From NCBI GenBank assembly GCA_028681335.1, contig JAQUIT010000004.1, positions 1-64,000 of the forward strand: DNA of 64,000 nucleotides, in the 5' to 3' direction. Source of the stretch: Desulfuromonadaceae bacterium (GTDB taxonomy: Bacteria; Desulfobacterota; Desulfuromonadia; Geobacterales; Pseudopelobacteraceae). Shown here piece after piece: positions 20,225-29,546 of the stretch (the first letter of the stretch is position 1; each line of letters starts with the position of its first letter). Both the position numbers and the translations under genes were made by a program. Under the pieces are notes generated by a model. That model did not search any database. It was not told the DNA's origin and worked only from the letters and a program-made list of their open reading frames with translations.

Positions 20225-21397
20225 ATGAACATTCACGAGTATCAGGCAAAAGCTATCTTAAGAAAGTTTGGTGTGCCGGTACCTGACGGCCACGTCTGTT
20301 ACAACAGTGCCGGTGCCCGCGAGTGGGCCAAACGTCTGGGTGACGGCCCCTGGGTGGTCAAGGCGCAGATCCATGCCGGCGGGCGCGGCAAGGGTGGCGG
20401 CGTCAAACTGGCCCACACCCCTGATGAGGTGCGTAACATATCCCGAGAAATGCTCGGCATGATCCTCCGCACCCACCAGACCGGCGCAGAGGGAAAACTG
20501 GTCACCCGCGTTCTGGTTGAAAAAGGGTGTAACATTGACAACGAACTCTACGTCAGCCTTCTCGTTGACCGGGCAACATCCAAAGTCACCGTCATGGCAT
20601 CCACCGAAGGGGGGATGGACATCGAGGAGGTTGCCGCCAAAACTCCCGAAAAAATCTTTGTCGAAACCATCGATCCGTTGATCGGCCTGACAGCCTTTCA
20701 ATGCCGCAACATCGCCTTCAGCCTCGGCCTGACCGGAAAACTGGTGGGCAAAGCCACGGCCGTACTTGAAGGGCTCTACACAACCTTCATGGCCTGTGAC
20801 TGTTCCATGCTGGAGATAAATCCGCTGGTTGTCACCGCTGAAAACAACCTTCTGGCGCTGGACGCCAAATTCGGCTTCGACGATAACGCCATGTTCCGTC
20901 ATCCCAAAATAGCCGACATGCGTGATTATGATGAAGAAGACCCGAAAGAGATCGAGGCATCCCAGTTCGAACTCTCCTACATCTCACTCAGCGGCAACAT
21001 CGGCTGCCTCGTCAATGGCGCCGGACTGGCCATGGCCACCATGGACATCATCAAACATTACGGCGGAGATCCGGCCAACTTCCTGGACGTCGGGGGCGGT
21101 GCCACTATCGAGCGCGTCACCGAAGCCTTCAAAATCATTCTCTCCGACAAGAACGTCAAGGGGATACTGGTCAACATTTTCGGCGGCATCATGAAATGTG
21201 ACATCATCGCCACCGGTGTAGTGACTGCGGCCCGCCAGGTATCACTGGGCGTGCCACTCGTCGTTCGCCTGGAAGGCACCAACGTCGAGCAGGGCAAACA
21301 GATTCTGGCTGAAAGCGGCCTTGACATCGTTGCCGCCGACGGCATGGCCGACGCCGCACAAAAAATTGTCCAGGCCGTGAAAGGAGCCGAGCAATGA
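20225..21397 (+). CDS. sucC: Succinyl-CoA synthetase beta subunit
   Basis: A 390-residue ATP-grasp subunit that, with SucD, interconverts succinyl-CoA and succinate with ATP or GTP formation in the TCA cycle. The N-terminus [20 protein letters not shown] is the family signature; [17 protein letters not shown] forms the nucleotide-binding region and [12 protein letters not shown] the subunit interface. Geobacter species normally use succinyl-CoA:acetate CoA-transferase with acetate, and sucCD becomes important on other donors such as lactate. It overlaps sucD by 4 bp (ATGA). Confidence 0.97.
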   Translation: MNIHEYQAKAILRKFGVPVPDGHVCYNSAGAREWAKRLGDGPWVVKAQIHAGGRGKGGGVKLAHTPDEVRNISREMLGMILRTHQTGAEGKLVTRVLVEKGCNIDNELYVSLLVDRATSKVTVMASTEGGMDIEEVAAKTPEKIFVETIDPLIGLTAFQCRNIAFSLGLTGKLVGKATAVLEGLYTTFMACDCSMLEINPLVVTAENNLLALDAKFGFDDNAMFRHPKIADMRDYDEEDPKEIEASQFELSYISLSGNIGCLVNGAGLAMATMDIIKHYGGDPANFLDVGGGATIERVTEAFKIILSDKNVKGILVNIFGGIMKCDIIATGVVTAARQVSLGVPLVVRLEGTNVEQGKQILAESGLDIVAADGMADAAQKIVQAVKGAEQ

Positions 21398-22266
21398 GTA
21401 TTCTGATCAATAAAAACACCAGAGTCATCACCCAGGGAATCACCGGTGCTACCGGCCTGTTCCACGCCCAGGGAGCCCGCGAATACGGCACCCAGATGGT
21501 AGGCGGCGTCACCCCCGGTAAAGGGGGTACAACCATCGACGGTTTCCCGGTTTTCGATACCGTCAAGGAAGCGATCGAAAAGACCGGCGCGACCGCCTCG
21601 GTCATCTACGTCCCACCGCCATTCGCCGCCGACTCCATCATGGAAGCGGTTGATGCCGGTATTGAACTAGTCTGCTGCATCACCGAAGGAATTCCGGTCC
21701 TCGACATGGTCAAGGTCAAGCACTTCATGAAGGGGAAGAGAACCCGCCTCGTCGGCCCGAACTGCCCCGGCGTCATCACTCCCGGTGAATGCAAGATCGG
21801 TATCATGCCCGGCTACATCCACAAACCGGGCAAGATCGGCGTGGTTTCCCGCTCCGGCACGCTCACCTATGAAGCGGTCTGGCAGCTTACCAGCCTAGGG
21901 CTCGGTCAGTCTACCTGCGTCGGCATCGGCGGCGATCCGGTCAACGGCACCAACCACCTTGATGTCCTGCGGCTGTTTCAGGCTGACCCGGATACCGAAG
22001 CGGTCATCATGATCGGCGAGATCGGCGGTACTTCGGAAGAAGAAGCGGCTCGGTTCGTCAAGGAGTACATGACGAAACCGGTAGCAGCCTACATCGCCGG
22101 CATTACCGCTCCTCCCGGCAAACGCATGGGACATGCCGGCGCGATTATCTCCGGCGGTAAGGGGACGGCGACTGAAAAGGTCGCGGTTCTAAGAGAGTGC
22201 GGCATCAGTGTGGCGGATAGTCCGGCCGAGATGGCGCAGGCGTTAATGAAGGTGTATAAACCGTAA
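21394..22266 (+). CDS. sucD: Succinyl-CoA synthetase alpha subunit
   Basis: A 290-residue alpha subunit. The CoA-binding Rossmann part is [19 protein letters not shown], with [20 protein letters not shown] following, and the phospho-accepting His lies in [20 protein letters not shown]. All catalytic motifs are intact. The ATGA overlap with sucC gives translational coupling. A strong bidirectional terminator follows 14 bp after the stop. Confidence 0.97.
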   Translation: MSILINKNTRVITQGITGATGLFHAQGAREYGTQMVGGVTPGKGGTTIDGFPVFDTVKEAIEKTGATASVIYVPPPFAADSIMEAVDAGIELVCCITEGIPVLDMVKVKHFMKGKRTRLVGPNCPGVITPGECKIGIMPGYIHKPGKIGVVSRSGTLTYEAVWQLTSLGLGQSTCVGIGGDPVNGTNHLDVLRLFQADPDTEAVIMIGEIGGTSEEEAARFVKEYMTKPVAAYIAGITAPPGKRMGHAGAIISGGKGTATEKVAVLRECGISVADSPAEMAQALMKVYKP

Positions 22267-22280
22267 TCCGCTTACAACAG

Positions 22281-22308
22281 AAAAAGGCGACCGCAAGGTC
22301 GCCTTTTT
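22281..22308. terminator. Bidirectional terminator between sucD and lutBA
   Basis: A 12-bp perfect stem (AAAAAGGCGACC with its complement) with a GCAA loop. The A-run on one side and T-run on the other let it serve both the sucCD transcript and the convergent lactate operon. Confidence 0.9.
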
Positions 22309-22331
22309 CATGTCAGTGTATCGTTATGTAA

Positions 22332-24467
22332 TCACATATCCAACTGTTCCGCCAGCAGTTCGGCCGTATGCCTGACCTTTACGTCCGCCCCATCCTGATC
22401 CATCCCCCCCCTGATCTGCATGACGCAACCCGGACAGTCCATGGCTACAACCGCTGCGCCGGTATCCTTGATGTTCTTTAGTTTGCGCTGTAGAATCGGT
22501 GCGGATATTTCCGGCAGTTTCAGCGAATATGAACCGCCCATACCGCAACAGGTATCACACTCGAACATCTCGGTCAGCTCATACCCTGCTTTTTGCAGCA
22601 GTTCTCTCGGCTGAGCCGACACCTTTAGTGTCCGCTTCAGATGACAGGAATCATGGTAGGTGAGCCTGCCGAGCTTCTGCCCCTCCTTCAGAGTCAAACG
22701 CCCCTCACCAACCAATTTCCTGACCAATGTGGCAAAGTCTATCGCCTTTTCAGCCAGTATCCTCGCCTTCGGCATCCACTCGGCCTGACCCACGCTTTCA
22801 AAGGTACTGATAAATTCATGCTTCAATGCCACCGTACAGGTCGGACAGGCCGAGATCACATAGGTTGCATCCACGCTCAGCAGCGCCTTGATGTTGTCGA
22901 TGGCGTTATTTTCCGCAACTTCATAGGCGCCGTTATAGCGGGCCGGTGCGCCGCAACAGGTCTGTTCCTCGGGGAAAAACACCTCGATGCCGGCCTTGTT
23001 AAGGATTTTCACCAGCGCTTCTCCCATTTCCGGATAGGCAAAATCAATCAGGCAGCCTGCATAGAAAACCGCCCTCTCCTTCAGCTTTGGCTGTTTGATT
23101 TTTTTGAAGCGATCCCGGAACGGTTCGGCGGCGATGGCCGGCAGGCTGCGACCATCGGTCAAGTCTGCCAGAAACAGCGGCAGATGGCGGATGAATGTGC
23201 CTGATGTGAACGGCTTGCCCGCGATTGAAGCGGCACGCAGCATGCCGTGGAAGAGCTTGCGATTGTTCACCACGGCATAGATCGTTTTCTGCAGTAACGG
23301 GAGCCCATTCTCTTTCACCAGTCGCCGCCGGATCTCCATGATCAGCTCCGGAATATCGATCTTGCCGGGACAGACATCCTTGCAGGCGCCGCATTGGATG
23401 CAGAGGCCTTGAATATCTTCGGACTTTTTCAACTCATCGAACCAGGCGGTCAGGATCGTGCCGATGCCTCCGGTGTAGACCTTGCCAAAGACATGCCCGC
23501 CAACCAGGCGGAAAATCGGGCAGACATTAAGGCACGACGCGCAGCGAATGCATTGCAGCGCCTGTTTGAATTTTGGGTCGGCAGCCATTTCAGAGCGGCG
23601 ATTATCCATGAGGATGATGTGGAGACCCTTCATACTCCCGTCGCTGTTCGGCGTCGGACCGGTGATAATCGATACATAGCTCGTCAACAACTGGGCTGTA
23701 GCACTTCTTGGGAGCGCCTTTAGAATCGTGGCGACGTCAGCATACTTCTCGATCAGCTTTTCGATACCGACCAGTGCGATATGAATCTTGGGGAGTGACG
23801 TGACCAGCCGGGCATTGCCCTCATTGGTCATCAGGACGATACTGCCTGTTTCCGCCACGGCGATGTTACCGCCGGAGATACCCATATCGGCAGCCAGAAA
23901 AGCGGGGCGTAACTGTTCACGGGCAACCTTGACGAGCCGCGGAATATCGGAACTCAGCCGTTCGTTGACCTCCTTGCTGAACAGATCAGACACCTCCTCC
24001 TTGGTCATATGGATCGCCGGCATCACCATGTGCGAAGGGGTCTGCCCCGCCAGCTGTATGATCCATTCTCCCAGATCCGTCTCCCCTACCACTATACCCG
24101 CTTCTTCAAGATACGGATTGAGGTGAATCTCTTCCGTTGCCATCGACTTTGATTTAACGATGGATTTGACGTTATTATCCTGCGCAACCTTCAGGATGTA
24201 TTCCCTGACCTTGGCGGGATCACTGGTTCTGAACACGGTAGCGCCGCTCGCTTCGGCGTTACGCGTGAACTGTTCGGACAACTCGTCAAGATGAGAGGCG
24301 GCATAAGACTTCAACTCGGCGATCCTCCCCCGCAGTTCCTCAAAGTCGATTCCCTCATACGCCTTGGCCCTGTTGACCTTGTACGCCTCGGAGAACTTGC
24401 CGAGCGCGCCGGTCAGGTTGGCGTTGTTCACCGCCCTGGTGATGGATTCCTTGAATTCATTTCCCAT
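22332..24467 (-). CDS. Fused LutB-LutA lactate-utilisation Fe-S protein
   Basis: A 711-residue fusion of the L-lactate utilisation proteins LutB and LutA (LldF and LldE). Residues 1-290 are a LUD domain; two [4Fe-4S] motifs follow (CIRCASCLNVCP near 310 and CIQCGACKDVCP near 360); residues 450-700 hold two cysteine-rich CCG domains (TCCGAPARYN and TCCGMGGSYSLK, with YHDSCHLK between them). In other bacteria LutA, LutB and LutC together oxidise L-lactate to pyruvate. The start codon overlaps the lutC stop by one base (TGATG), so lutC and this gene are coupled. Confidence 0.88.
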   Translation of the reverse strand: MGNEFKESITRAVNNANLTGALGKFSEAYKVNRAKAYEGIDFEELRGRIAELKSYAASHLDELSEQFTRNAEASGATVFRTSDPAKVREYILKVAQDNNVKSIVKSKSMATEEIHLNPYLEEAGIVVGETDLGEWIIQLAGQTPSHMVMPAIHMTKEEVSDLFSKEVNERLSSDIPRLVKVAREQLRPAFLAADMGISGGNIAVAETGSIVLMTNEGNARLVTSLPKIHIALVGIEKLIEKYADVATILKALPRSATAQLLTSYVSIITGPTPNSDGSMKGLHIILMDNRRSEMAADPKFKQALQCIRCASCLNVCPIFRLVGGHVFGKVYTGGIGTILTAWFDELKKSEDIQGLCIQCGACKDVCPGKIDIPELIMEIRRRLVKENGLPLLQKTIYAVVNNRKLFHGMLRAASIAGKPFTSGTFIRHLPLFLADLTDGRSLPAIAAEPFRDRFKKIKQPKLKERAVFYAGCLIDFAYPEMGEALVKILNKAGIEVFFPEEQTCCGAPARYNGAYEVAENNAIDNIKALLSVDATYVISACPTCTVALKHEFISTFESVGQAEWMPKARILAEKAIDFATLVRKLVGEGRLTLKEGQKLGRLTYHDSCHLKRTLKVSAQPRELLQKAGYELTEMFECDTCCGMGGSYSLKLPEISAPILQRKLKNIKDTGAAVVAMDCPGCVMQIRGGMDQDGADVKVRHTAELLAEQLDM

Positions 24468-25015
24468 CAGAAGCCACCTCCAAGCTCATCGACAAAAACG
24501 ATAACGAGACGCTCCGGCCCATGCACACCAATAGTGAGTACCCGTTCTATATCCGCCGTCCGACTCGGCCCGGTAATCATGGCGATATAAGGGTTCTCTT
24601 TGGGATTCATCCTGGAGAGGAGTGACGGCATATCAGGGAGTATTGCGGCCGTCGGCACCAGAGCGATATGAATCGTCGAGAGTGACGACACCAGGCGCTG
24701 TTCCATGGCGGTGGAATTTTGCACGAGCGAACCGGTGTCTGCCAGCGCCCAGTCCATCTGGCTGATTCCGAACCGGGCTTCCGCGGCAAGTTCGCGGGTA
24801 ACCTCAAACTTCAACCCGGCAATCATCTTCAGGGCATCAACATCCAGACCGTCAAGAAAAGAACTTTCAGCCCATAAAGCAGAAGTCTGGGGAGTATCAG
24901 CAAGCCCTTCCTTCTGCAAAAACGCCAACAGCCAGCTGAGTGCCGCACTTTTTGTGACAAAGCGAAACACCTCTGCACTAACACCTACTGCTCTGGCTTT
25001 GAATTGTTCGTACAT
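24467..25015 (-). CDS. lutC: LutC/LldG LUD-domain protein
   Basis: A 182-residue LUD-domain protein equivalent to LutC (LldG), third component of the L-lactate oxidation complex. Typical motifs are the ADTGSLVQNS stretch, LSTIHIALVP and a C-terminal MITGPSRTADIERVLTIGVHGPERL. GGGGAGG lies upstream of the ATG. It is first in the two-gene operon with the LutBA fusion and divergent from the GlcD-like gene, 323 bp away. Confidence 0.9.
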   Translation of the reverse strand: MYEQFKARAVGVSAEVFRFVTKSAALSWLLAFLQKEGLADTPQTSALWAESSFLDGLDVDALKMIAGLKFEVTRELAAEARFGISQMDWALADTGSLVQNSTAMEQRLVSSLSTIHIALVPTAAILPDMPSLLSRMNPKENPYIAMITGPSRTADIERVLTIGVHGPERLVIVFVDELGGGF

Positions 25016-25154
25016 TATGATATGCCTCCCCTCGTTTCAGGCTATCGTTTTTTGCTTACAACTTCTATTGGGATGCGTAAAAATTTCTACTCTAGCAAAT
25101 GAGATCTGGTCATTAATGCAACTGTACCGCATTCAGCTTATACTTCATAATAAT

Positions 25155-25165
25155 TTGTATAACCA
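25155..25165. promoter_or_regulatory. Possible FCD/GntR operator upstream of lutC
   Basis: TTGTATAACCA matches TNGTNNNACNA exactly and lies in the 323-bp divergent region, 140 bp upstream of lutC. The consensus is loose enough to occur by chance several times in a window this size, so only the position supports it. The rest of the intergenic region is AT-rich without another recognisable element besides the promoter at 25236. Confidence 0.35.
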
Positions 25166-25235
25166 CATTACCTACAACACTATTTCATATACACATCCAT
25201 GTCAACACGCTTAATACATACGCTTACAATAAAAC

Positions 25236-25273
25236 TTGACAGCTTTTTTTATTTCATATAATTGGTATTACAA
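25236..25273 (+). promoter_or_regulatory. glcD-like promoter with FCD/GntR-type operator
   Basis: TTGACA (25236-25241), a 15-nt spacer and TATAAT (25257-25262) lead straight into TGGTATTACAA (25263-25273), an exact TNGTNNNACNA match overlapping the expected transcription start. The layout is the same as in the sucC promoter, with the same spacer length and a shared 14-mer. Confidence 0.7.
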
Positions 25274-25338
25274 GTTTACACGCCTGTTTTGGATTTATAA
25301 AGTTACCTGGAAACAGAAAGCAAAAAGGATATGAACGC

Positions 25339-26709
25339 ATGGAACGGTCATTCATAAAAGAGCTGCAAACCATAGTTGGTGAAAAACATACGCTATCAGA
25401 CCGCGAGTCGCTTGCCGTCTATGGCTACGACTCAACTCCGGAGCTGGAAAGCCTGCCCGGCGTGGTACTGCTCCCCGGCACAGCCGCTGAAGTTGGACGC
25501 ATCATGCGCCTCTGCCACGGAGCCGGCGTAAATGTCACGCCGCGCGGCTCAGGAACCAACCTCTCCGGCGGCTCTCTTTCCGCCGCCGGGGTAGTCGTTC
25601 AGACCAGCCGCCTGAACCGGATCATCGAGGTGGACGAGGAGAACCTGACTGCGACAGTCGAACCCGGGGTCATCACCAGCGTTCTCCACCGCGAAGTAGA
25701 GTCGCGCGGACTGTTCTATCCTCCAGATCCAGGCAGCATGAACATCTCCACCATGGGTGGCAATGTCGCCGAAAATTCGGGAGGACTGCGCGGGCTTAAG
25801 TACGGCGTCACCGCCGATTACGTCATGGGTCTTGAAACGGTTCTGGCCGATGGAGACCTGCTCCGTAGCGGCGGCAAGGTTGTTAAAGATGTGGCCGGGT
25901 ACAACCTCAGTCCATTGCTGGTTTCATCAGAAGGCACACTCGGTTTCTTCACCACTATTACCGTCAAGTTGATCCCCAGACCGCAGGGCAAAATCACCAT
26001 GCTGGCCCATTTCCCGGTGCTGCAGGACGCGGCCCTGGCGGTCTCGGCAATCATCGCCGCCAAGGTTATTCCGGCAACACTGGAGTTTCTCGACAAGGTC
26101 ACCATCAAATGTGTCGAGGATTACGCCCATGTCGGCCTGCCGCTGGACGTGGACGCTGTGCTGCTCATTGAGGTGGACGGCCATCCGGTTGTGATTGCGG
26201 AGGAGGCGGCGGCAGTAGCAGAGATCTGCAGGAAACACCGCTGTTCGTTTTTCCAGACCGCCAAAGATGCCGCTGAGGCGTTCAAACTAACAGAGGCTCG
26301 CCGCACAGCGCTTTCGGCATTGGCCCGCCTCAAGCCGACGACTATCCTGGAGGACGCCACAGTGCCGCGCAGCTGCATCGCCGCCATGCTGAAAGTCATC
26401 CAGGATGCAGCAAAAAGGCACAATGTTCTCATCGGCACCTTCGGCCATGCCGGTGACGGCAACCTGCACCCGACCTGCCTGACCGACGAACGCGACAAGG
26501 AGGAGATCGCCAGGGCCCATGCAGCTTTTGCTGAAATCTTCAACGCCGCCATCTCTATGGGCGGAACCATTACCGGTGAGCATGGGGTGGGACTGGCCAA
26601 GAAAAAATATCTGCCAAAACTGGTCGGTGAATCGGGTATTCGCATCATGCGAGGGATCAAACAGGCCTTTGATCCGAAGGGAATATTGAATCCGGGAAAA
26701 ATCTTTTAA
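25339..26709 (+). CDS. FAD-linked 2-hydroxyacid dehydrogenase (GlcD/D-lactate dehydrogenase type)
   Basis: A 456-residue flavoprotein of the VAO/GlcD family that oxidises D-lactate or glycolate. The FAD-binding PCMH domain (about residues 40-215) holds VTPRGSGTNLSGGSL, PPDPGS..ISTMGGNVAENSGG and GKVVKDVAGYNL. The C-terminal half contains the ligand motif TFGHAGDGNLHP (two likely catalytic His) and ITGEHGVGLAKK. With the lut genes opposite, D-lactate is the more likely substrate, but glycolate cannot be excluded. It is followed 124 bp later by its probable Fe-S partner. Confidence 0.9.
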   Translation: MERSFIKELQTIVGEKHTLSDRESLAVYGYDSTPELESLPGVVLLPGTAAEVGRIMRLCHGAGVNVTPRGSGTNLSGGSLSAAGVVVQTSRLNRIIEVDEENLTATVEPGVITSVLHREVESRGLFYPPDPGSMNISTMGGNVAENSGGLRGLKYGVTADYVMGLETVLADGDLLRSGGKVVKDVAGYNLSPLLVSSEGTLGFFTTITVKLIPRPQGKITMLAHFPVLQDAALAVSAIIAAKVIPATLEFLDKVTIKCVEDYAHVGLPLDVDAVLLIEVDGHPVVIAEEAAAVAEICRKHRCSFFQTAKDAAEAFKLTEARRTALSALARLKPTTILEDATVPRSCIAAMLKVIQDAAKRHNVLIGTFGHAGDGNLHPTCLTDERDKEEIARAHAAFAEIFNAAISMGGTITGEHGVGLAKKKYLPKLVGESGIRIMRGIKQAFDPKGILNPGKIF

Positions 26710-26718
26710 CGTATTGTC

Positions 26719-26815
26719 CACGAAAGACACTAACTTTACGAAAATCAAACCATAACCAAGTCTGATTTCCACCCTTATGGTTGTTATGAATTTTGATTTT
26801 TTCGTGCTTTTCGTG
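26719..26815. repeat. Imperfect inverted repeat between glcD-like and glcF-like genes
   Basis: CACGAAAGACAC on the left faces GTGCTTTTCGTG on the right, with further partial pairing inside (ACGAAAATCAAA against TTTTGATTTTTTCGT, and CCATAACC against GGTTGTTATG). It looks like a degraded intergenic repeat unit that could fold in the mRNA between the two genes. Confidence 0.5.
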
Positions 26816-26833
26816 AACAAAGAGGTTCTAAAT

Positions 26834-28072
26834 ATGGACTACGTCAAACTCATAAACTGCATGCGCTGCGGCATGTGCCTGCCATCCTGCCCAACCTACA
26901 GGGAAACATTCCTGGAAACCGCCTCACCGCGAGGACGGGTGGCACTGGTGCGCAAGCTGCAGGAAGGTGAGCTGGAACAATCGGAGCGCCTGCTGGAATA
27001 CCTGTCTCTCTGCCTGGATTGCCAGGCCTGCGCCTCTGCCTGCCCCTGCGGCGTCAATGCCGGCGAACTGGTAGCGGAGTTCACCTGTGAACGCAAGGAG
27101 AGCAGCGGCCTTAACTTCATGGAAGATCTGATCCTGCGCAAACTGGTGCCGCACCCGGATCGCCTGGAAACATCAATGACACCTATGCGGCTGTATCAGA
27201 GAAGCGGCCTGCAGAAGCTGGTCAGAACTCTCGGTATCCTCAAGATGTTCCCCAGGCCGCTGGCACGGATGGAGGGCCTGTTACCCACCCTCCACTCCCG
27301 GCCGCTCCGCCAGGAGATTAGCGAGGTGACAGCAGCGATCGGGACAGAGCGCGGCACAGTCGGCTTCTTCCTCGGATGCGTCATGAGCCTGATCTTTTCC
27401 GATGCCAGCCGCGCCACAATCAGACTGCTCTCGTCCCTCGGCTACACGGTCATCACGCCACGGAACCAGGTCTGCTGCGGCGCACCCAACATGCTTGGTG
27501 GTGACATGGAAGGAGTCAAAGAGGCTGCCCGCACCAACATCGGCATCTTCGCCGCTCACGAGGTTGATTTTATCGTCACCGATTGCGGCGGTTGCGGAGC
27601 TGAGCTTAAGAAATATGGACATCATATCGGAGATGAGGCGGCTTCTGCTTTCAGCGCCAAGGTTCGTGACATTTCGCAGATACTGGCTCATCATACAGAG
27701 GAACTGGCACCACTCCTCAAACCGCTGCCGCTGAAGGTCACCTACCATGACCCGTGCCACATCGCCCATTGCCAGGGGATTCGCAAGGAGCCACGCGACC
27801 TGCTCAAATTGGTGCCTGACATTGACTACCGGGAGCTGGAAACAGCCGACGCCTGCTGCGGCAGCGCCGGGACGTACAACATTACCAAACCGGAAATGTC
27901 CGACCGGATACTTCAGCGCAAAATAGACACGGTACGTTCAAGCGGTGCCGAGGTGCTGGTGACCGGCAACCCGGGATGCCTGCTGCAGCTGAAGAAAGGG
28001 ATTAATGACCAGTTACCGGGAGTCAGAGTCATGCACCTGACGGAGGTATTGGCACTGAGCATGGATTCTTGA
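26834..28072 (+). CDS. GlcF-type (Fe-S)-binding oxidoreductase subunit
   Basis: A 412-residue Fe-S subunit that would take electrons from the GlcD-like flavoprotein. Two [4Fe-4S] motifs lie near the N-terminus (CMRCGMCLPSCP and CLDCQACASACPCGVNAGE), followed by two CCG domains (VCCGAPNMLGG, DCGGCGAELK, CHIAHCQGIR and ACCGSAGTYN). The start at 26834, preceded by AAAGAGG, is preferred over an in-frame ATG at 26777 that would add a hydrophobic non-family extension. A hairpin terminator lies 40 bp after the stop. Confidence 0.9.
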   Translation: MDYVKLINCMRCGMCLPSCPTYRETFLETASPRGRVALVRKLQEGELEQSERLLEYLSLCLDCQACASACPCGVNAGELVAEFTCERKESSGLNFMEDLILRKLVPHPDRLETSMTPMRLYQRSGLQKLVRTLGILKMFPRPLARMEGLLPTLHSRPLRQEISEVTAAIGTERGTVGFFLGCVMSLIFSDASRATIRLLSSLGYTVITPRNQVCCGAPNMLGGDMEGVKEAARTNIGIFAAHEVDFIVTDCGGCGAELKKYGHHIGDEAASAFSAKVRDISQILAHHTEELAPLLKPLPLKVTYHDPCHIAHCQGIRKEPRDLLKLVPDIDYRELETADACCGSAGTYNITKPEMSDRILQRKIDTVRSSGAEVLVTGNPGCLLQLKKGINDQLPGVRVMHLTEVLALSMDS

Positions 28073-28112
28073 CGCCGAGCCGGTTGCAGAACGACAGAAA
28101 ATACTATAAAAC

Positions 28113-28137
28113 ATGGGGTGTCGTTGTGACACCCCAT
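28113..28137 (+). terminator. Hairpin terminator or attenuator before the FCD regulator
   Basis: ATGGGGTGTC pairs perfectly with GACACCCCAT around a GTTGT loop and is followed by TTTT. It ends only 17 bp before the regulator's ATG. A possible promoter (TTGCAG, 15-nt spacer, TATAAA) precedes it, so it may act as an attenuator in the regulator's own leader as well as a terminator for the glcF-like gene. Confidence 0.7.
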
Positions 28138-28154
28138 TTTGATTGGAACAAACC

Positions 28155-28874
28155 ATGAATTTTCAACCGATAAAACCGAAGAAGGTTTCGACCCAGATAG
28201 CCGAGCAAATCCGCTCCTCCATTCTGGCCGGAGAGTTTACCCCCGGCGACAAACTACCGCCGGAGCGTGAACTGGCTGAGATGTTCGGGGTATCGCGTCC
28301 CTCGGTACGAGAAGCGCTAAATGTTCTTGCATCATCCGGACTGGTGATGTCGTATCAGGGGGGTGGCACTGTTGTCATGTCACTGGTTGAAACCTCCTCC
28401 ACCAATCCGCTCAGCGAATTGATACGCGTCCAGCAGGATCGTGCCCTTGACGTCATCGAAGTCCGGAAATCCATGGAATCATGGACAGCCTGGTATGCCG
28501 CAGAGCGCGCTCTTCCCGAAGATATTCGCCGCATGGAAGAGATAATTGCCGGGATGAGGCAGAACCTTGAAACCAAGCATCCATCTGAAGACCTTGATGC
28601 CAACCTGCACATTGTCATTGCCAGAGCAACTCACAACATTGTCTGGCTGCACCTGATGCAGAGCCTGTTTGATGCAATGAAGGAGTTTCAGCAGACCGTC
28701 TGGCGGGCGGTTTATCTTACCCACGAAGATCACCAGCTTCTCTTTGATCATCACAATGCCATCGTACAGGCAATCAAAGCTAAAGATTCAAAGGCCGCAC
28801 GCGATGCCATGCTCCACCACCTGACTTTCGCCGAAGGGCGCAGTAGCGCCTACGTTTCACAGCAACAACCGTAA
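28155..28874 (+). CDS. GntR-family regulator with FCD domain (LldR/FadR-like)
   Basis: A 239-residue repressor-type protein. Residues 1-75 form the GntR winged helix (AEQIRSSILAGEFTPGDKLP.ERELAEMFGVSRPSVREAL), followed by the all-helical FCD ligand domain (about 95-230) with ligand/metal-type residues in LDANLHIVIARATHN and LFDHHNAIVQAI. A TTG at 28143 is also in frame, but the ATG at 28155 matches family N-termini. Its place after lactate genes suggests a lactate-responsive role; likely operators are TGGTATTAC sites before sucC and the glcD-like gene. These links are inferred. Confidence 0.88.
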   Translation: MNFQPIKPKKVSTQIAEQIRSSILAGEFTPGDKLPPERELAEMFGVSRPSVREALNVLASSGLVMSYQGGGTVVMSLVETSSTNPLSELIRVQQDRALDVIEVRKSMESWTAWYAAERALPEDIRRMEEIIAGMRQNLETKHPSEDLDANLHIVIARATHNIVWLHLMQSLFDAMKEFQQTVWRAVYLTHEDHQLLFDHHNAIVQAIKAKDSKAARDAMLHHLTFAEGRSSAYVSQQQP

Positions 28875-28906
28875 CCATACCAAACCGAAACAGTGGAGAT
28901 TCCCGG

Positions 28907-29452
28907 ATGCAAATCATCCCGACAACCATTCCTGATGTACTGATAGTTGAGCCGAAAGTGTTCGGCGATGACCGTGGCTTCTTTTTTGAAAGCTTCAACG
29001 AACGCAGCTGGCGTGACCTTACCGGCGTAGATCTACGCTTTGTTCAGCATAATCACTCCCGCTCTACAGGCGGCGTTCTCAGGGGGCTACATTACCAGAT
29101 CCAGCAGCCACAGGGAAAACTGGTGCGGGCCGTTGTCGGTGAAGTTTTTGATGTTGCCGTTGATCTTCGCCGGAGCTCACCAAGCTTCGGACAATGGTTC
29201 GGAACCCTGCTTTCCGCTGAAAACAAGCGCCAGATGTGGGTCCCGCCCGGCTTCGCCCATGGATTCTGTGTAACATCCGAGGTGGCAGAATTCCTCTATC
29301 TGGCAACAGATTACTATGCACCTGAGTTCGAACGCTGCATCGCCTGGAACGACCCGGATCTGAACATCACCTGGCCTCTGGCAGAAGGGCCGAACGTCTC
29401 CGCCAAAGACCGCCAGGGGGCTGCCTTCAAAGCAGCTGACCTGTTTCCATAA
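28907..29452 (+). CDS. rfbC: dTDP-4-dehydrorhamnose 3,5-epimerase
   Basis: A 181-residue RmlC/RfbC cupin that epimerises the 4-keto sugar in dTDP-L-rhamnose synthesis for surface polysaccharide. Typical motifs are DDRGFFFESFNER, FVQHNHSRS..GVLRGLHYQ (catalytic His), GEVFDVAVDLR and WVPPGFAHGF. Length is normal. It lies 32 bp after the regulator gene with no other rhamnose gene nearby, so it is an isolated member of the pathway here. Confidence 0.95.
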   Translation: MQIIPTTIPDVLIVEPKVFGDDRGFFFESFNERSWRDLTGVDLRFVQHNHSRSTGGVLRGLHYQIQQPQGKLVRAVVGEVFDVAVDLRRSSPSFGQWFGTLLSAENKRQMWVPPGFAHGFCVTSEVAEFLYLATDYYAPEFERCIAWNDPDLNITWPLAEGPNVSAKDRQGAAFKAADLFP

Positions 29453-29546
29453 CTGCCATTACTACGGCACTATTCTCTACAAAGATATTTTACAAGAGGG
29501 ATTGGCTAAGCGCGAATAAACGGGGTGCTACGCATCAACGAGGGGA

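Noticed and set aside
20258-20902. Open reading frame of 214 codons antisense to sucC
   Set aside because: Shadow of the sucC codon pattern; no start signal.
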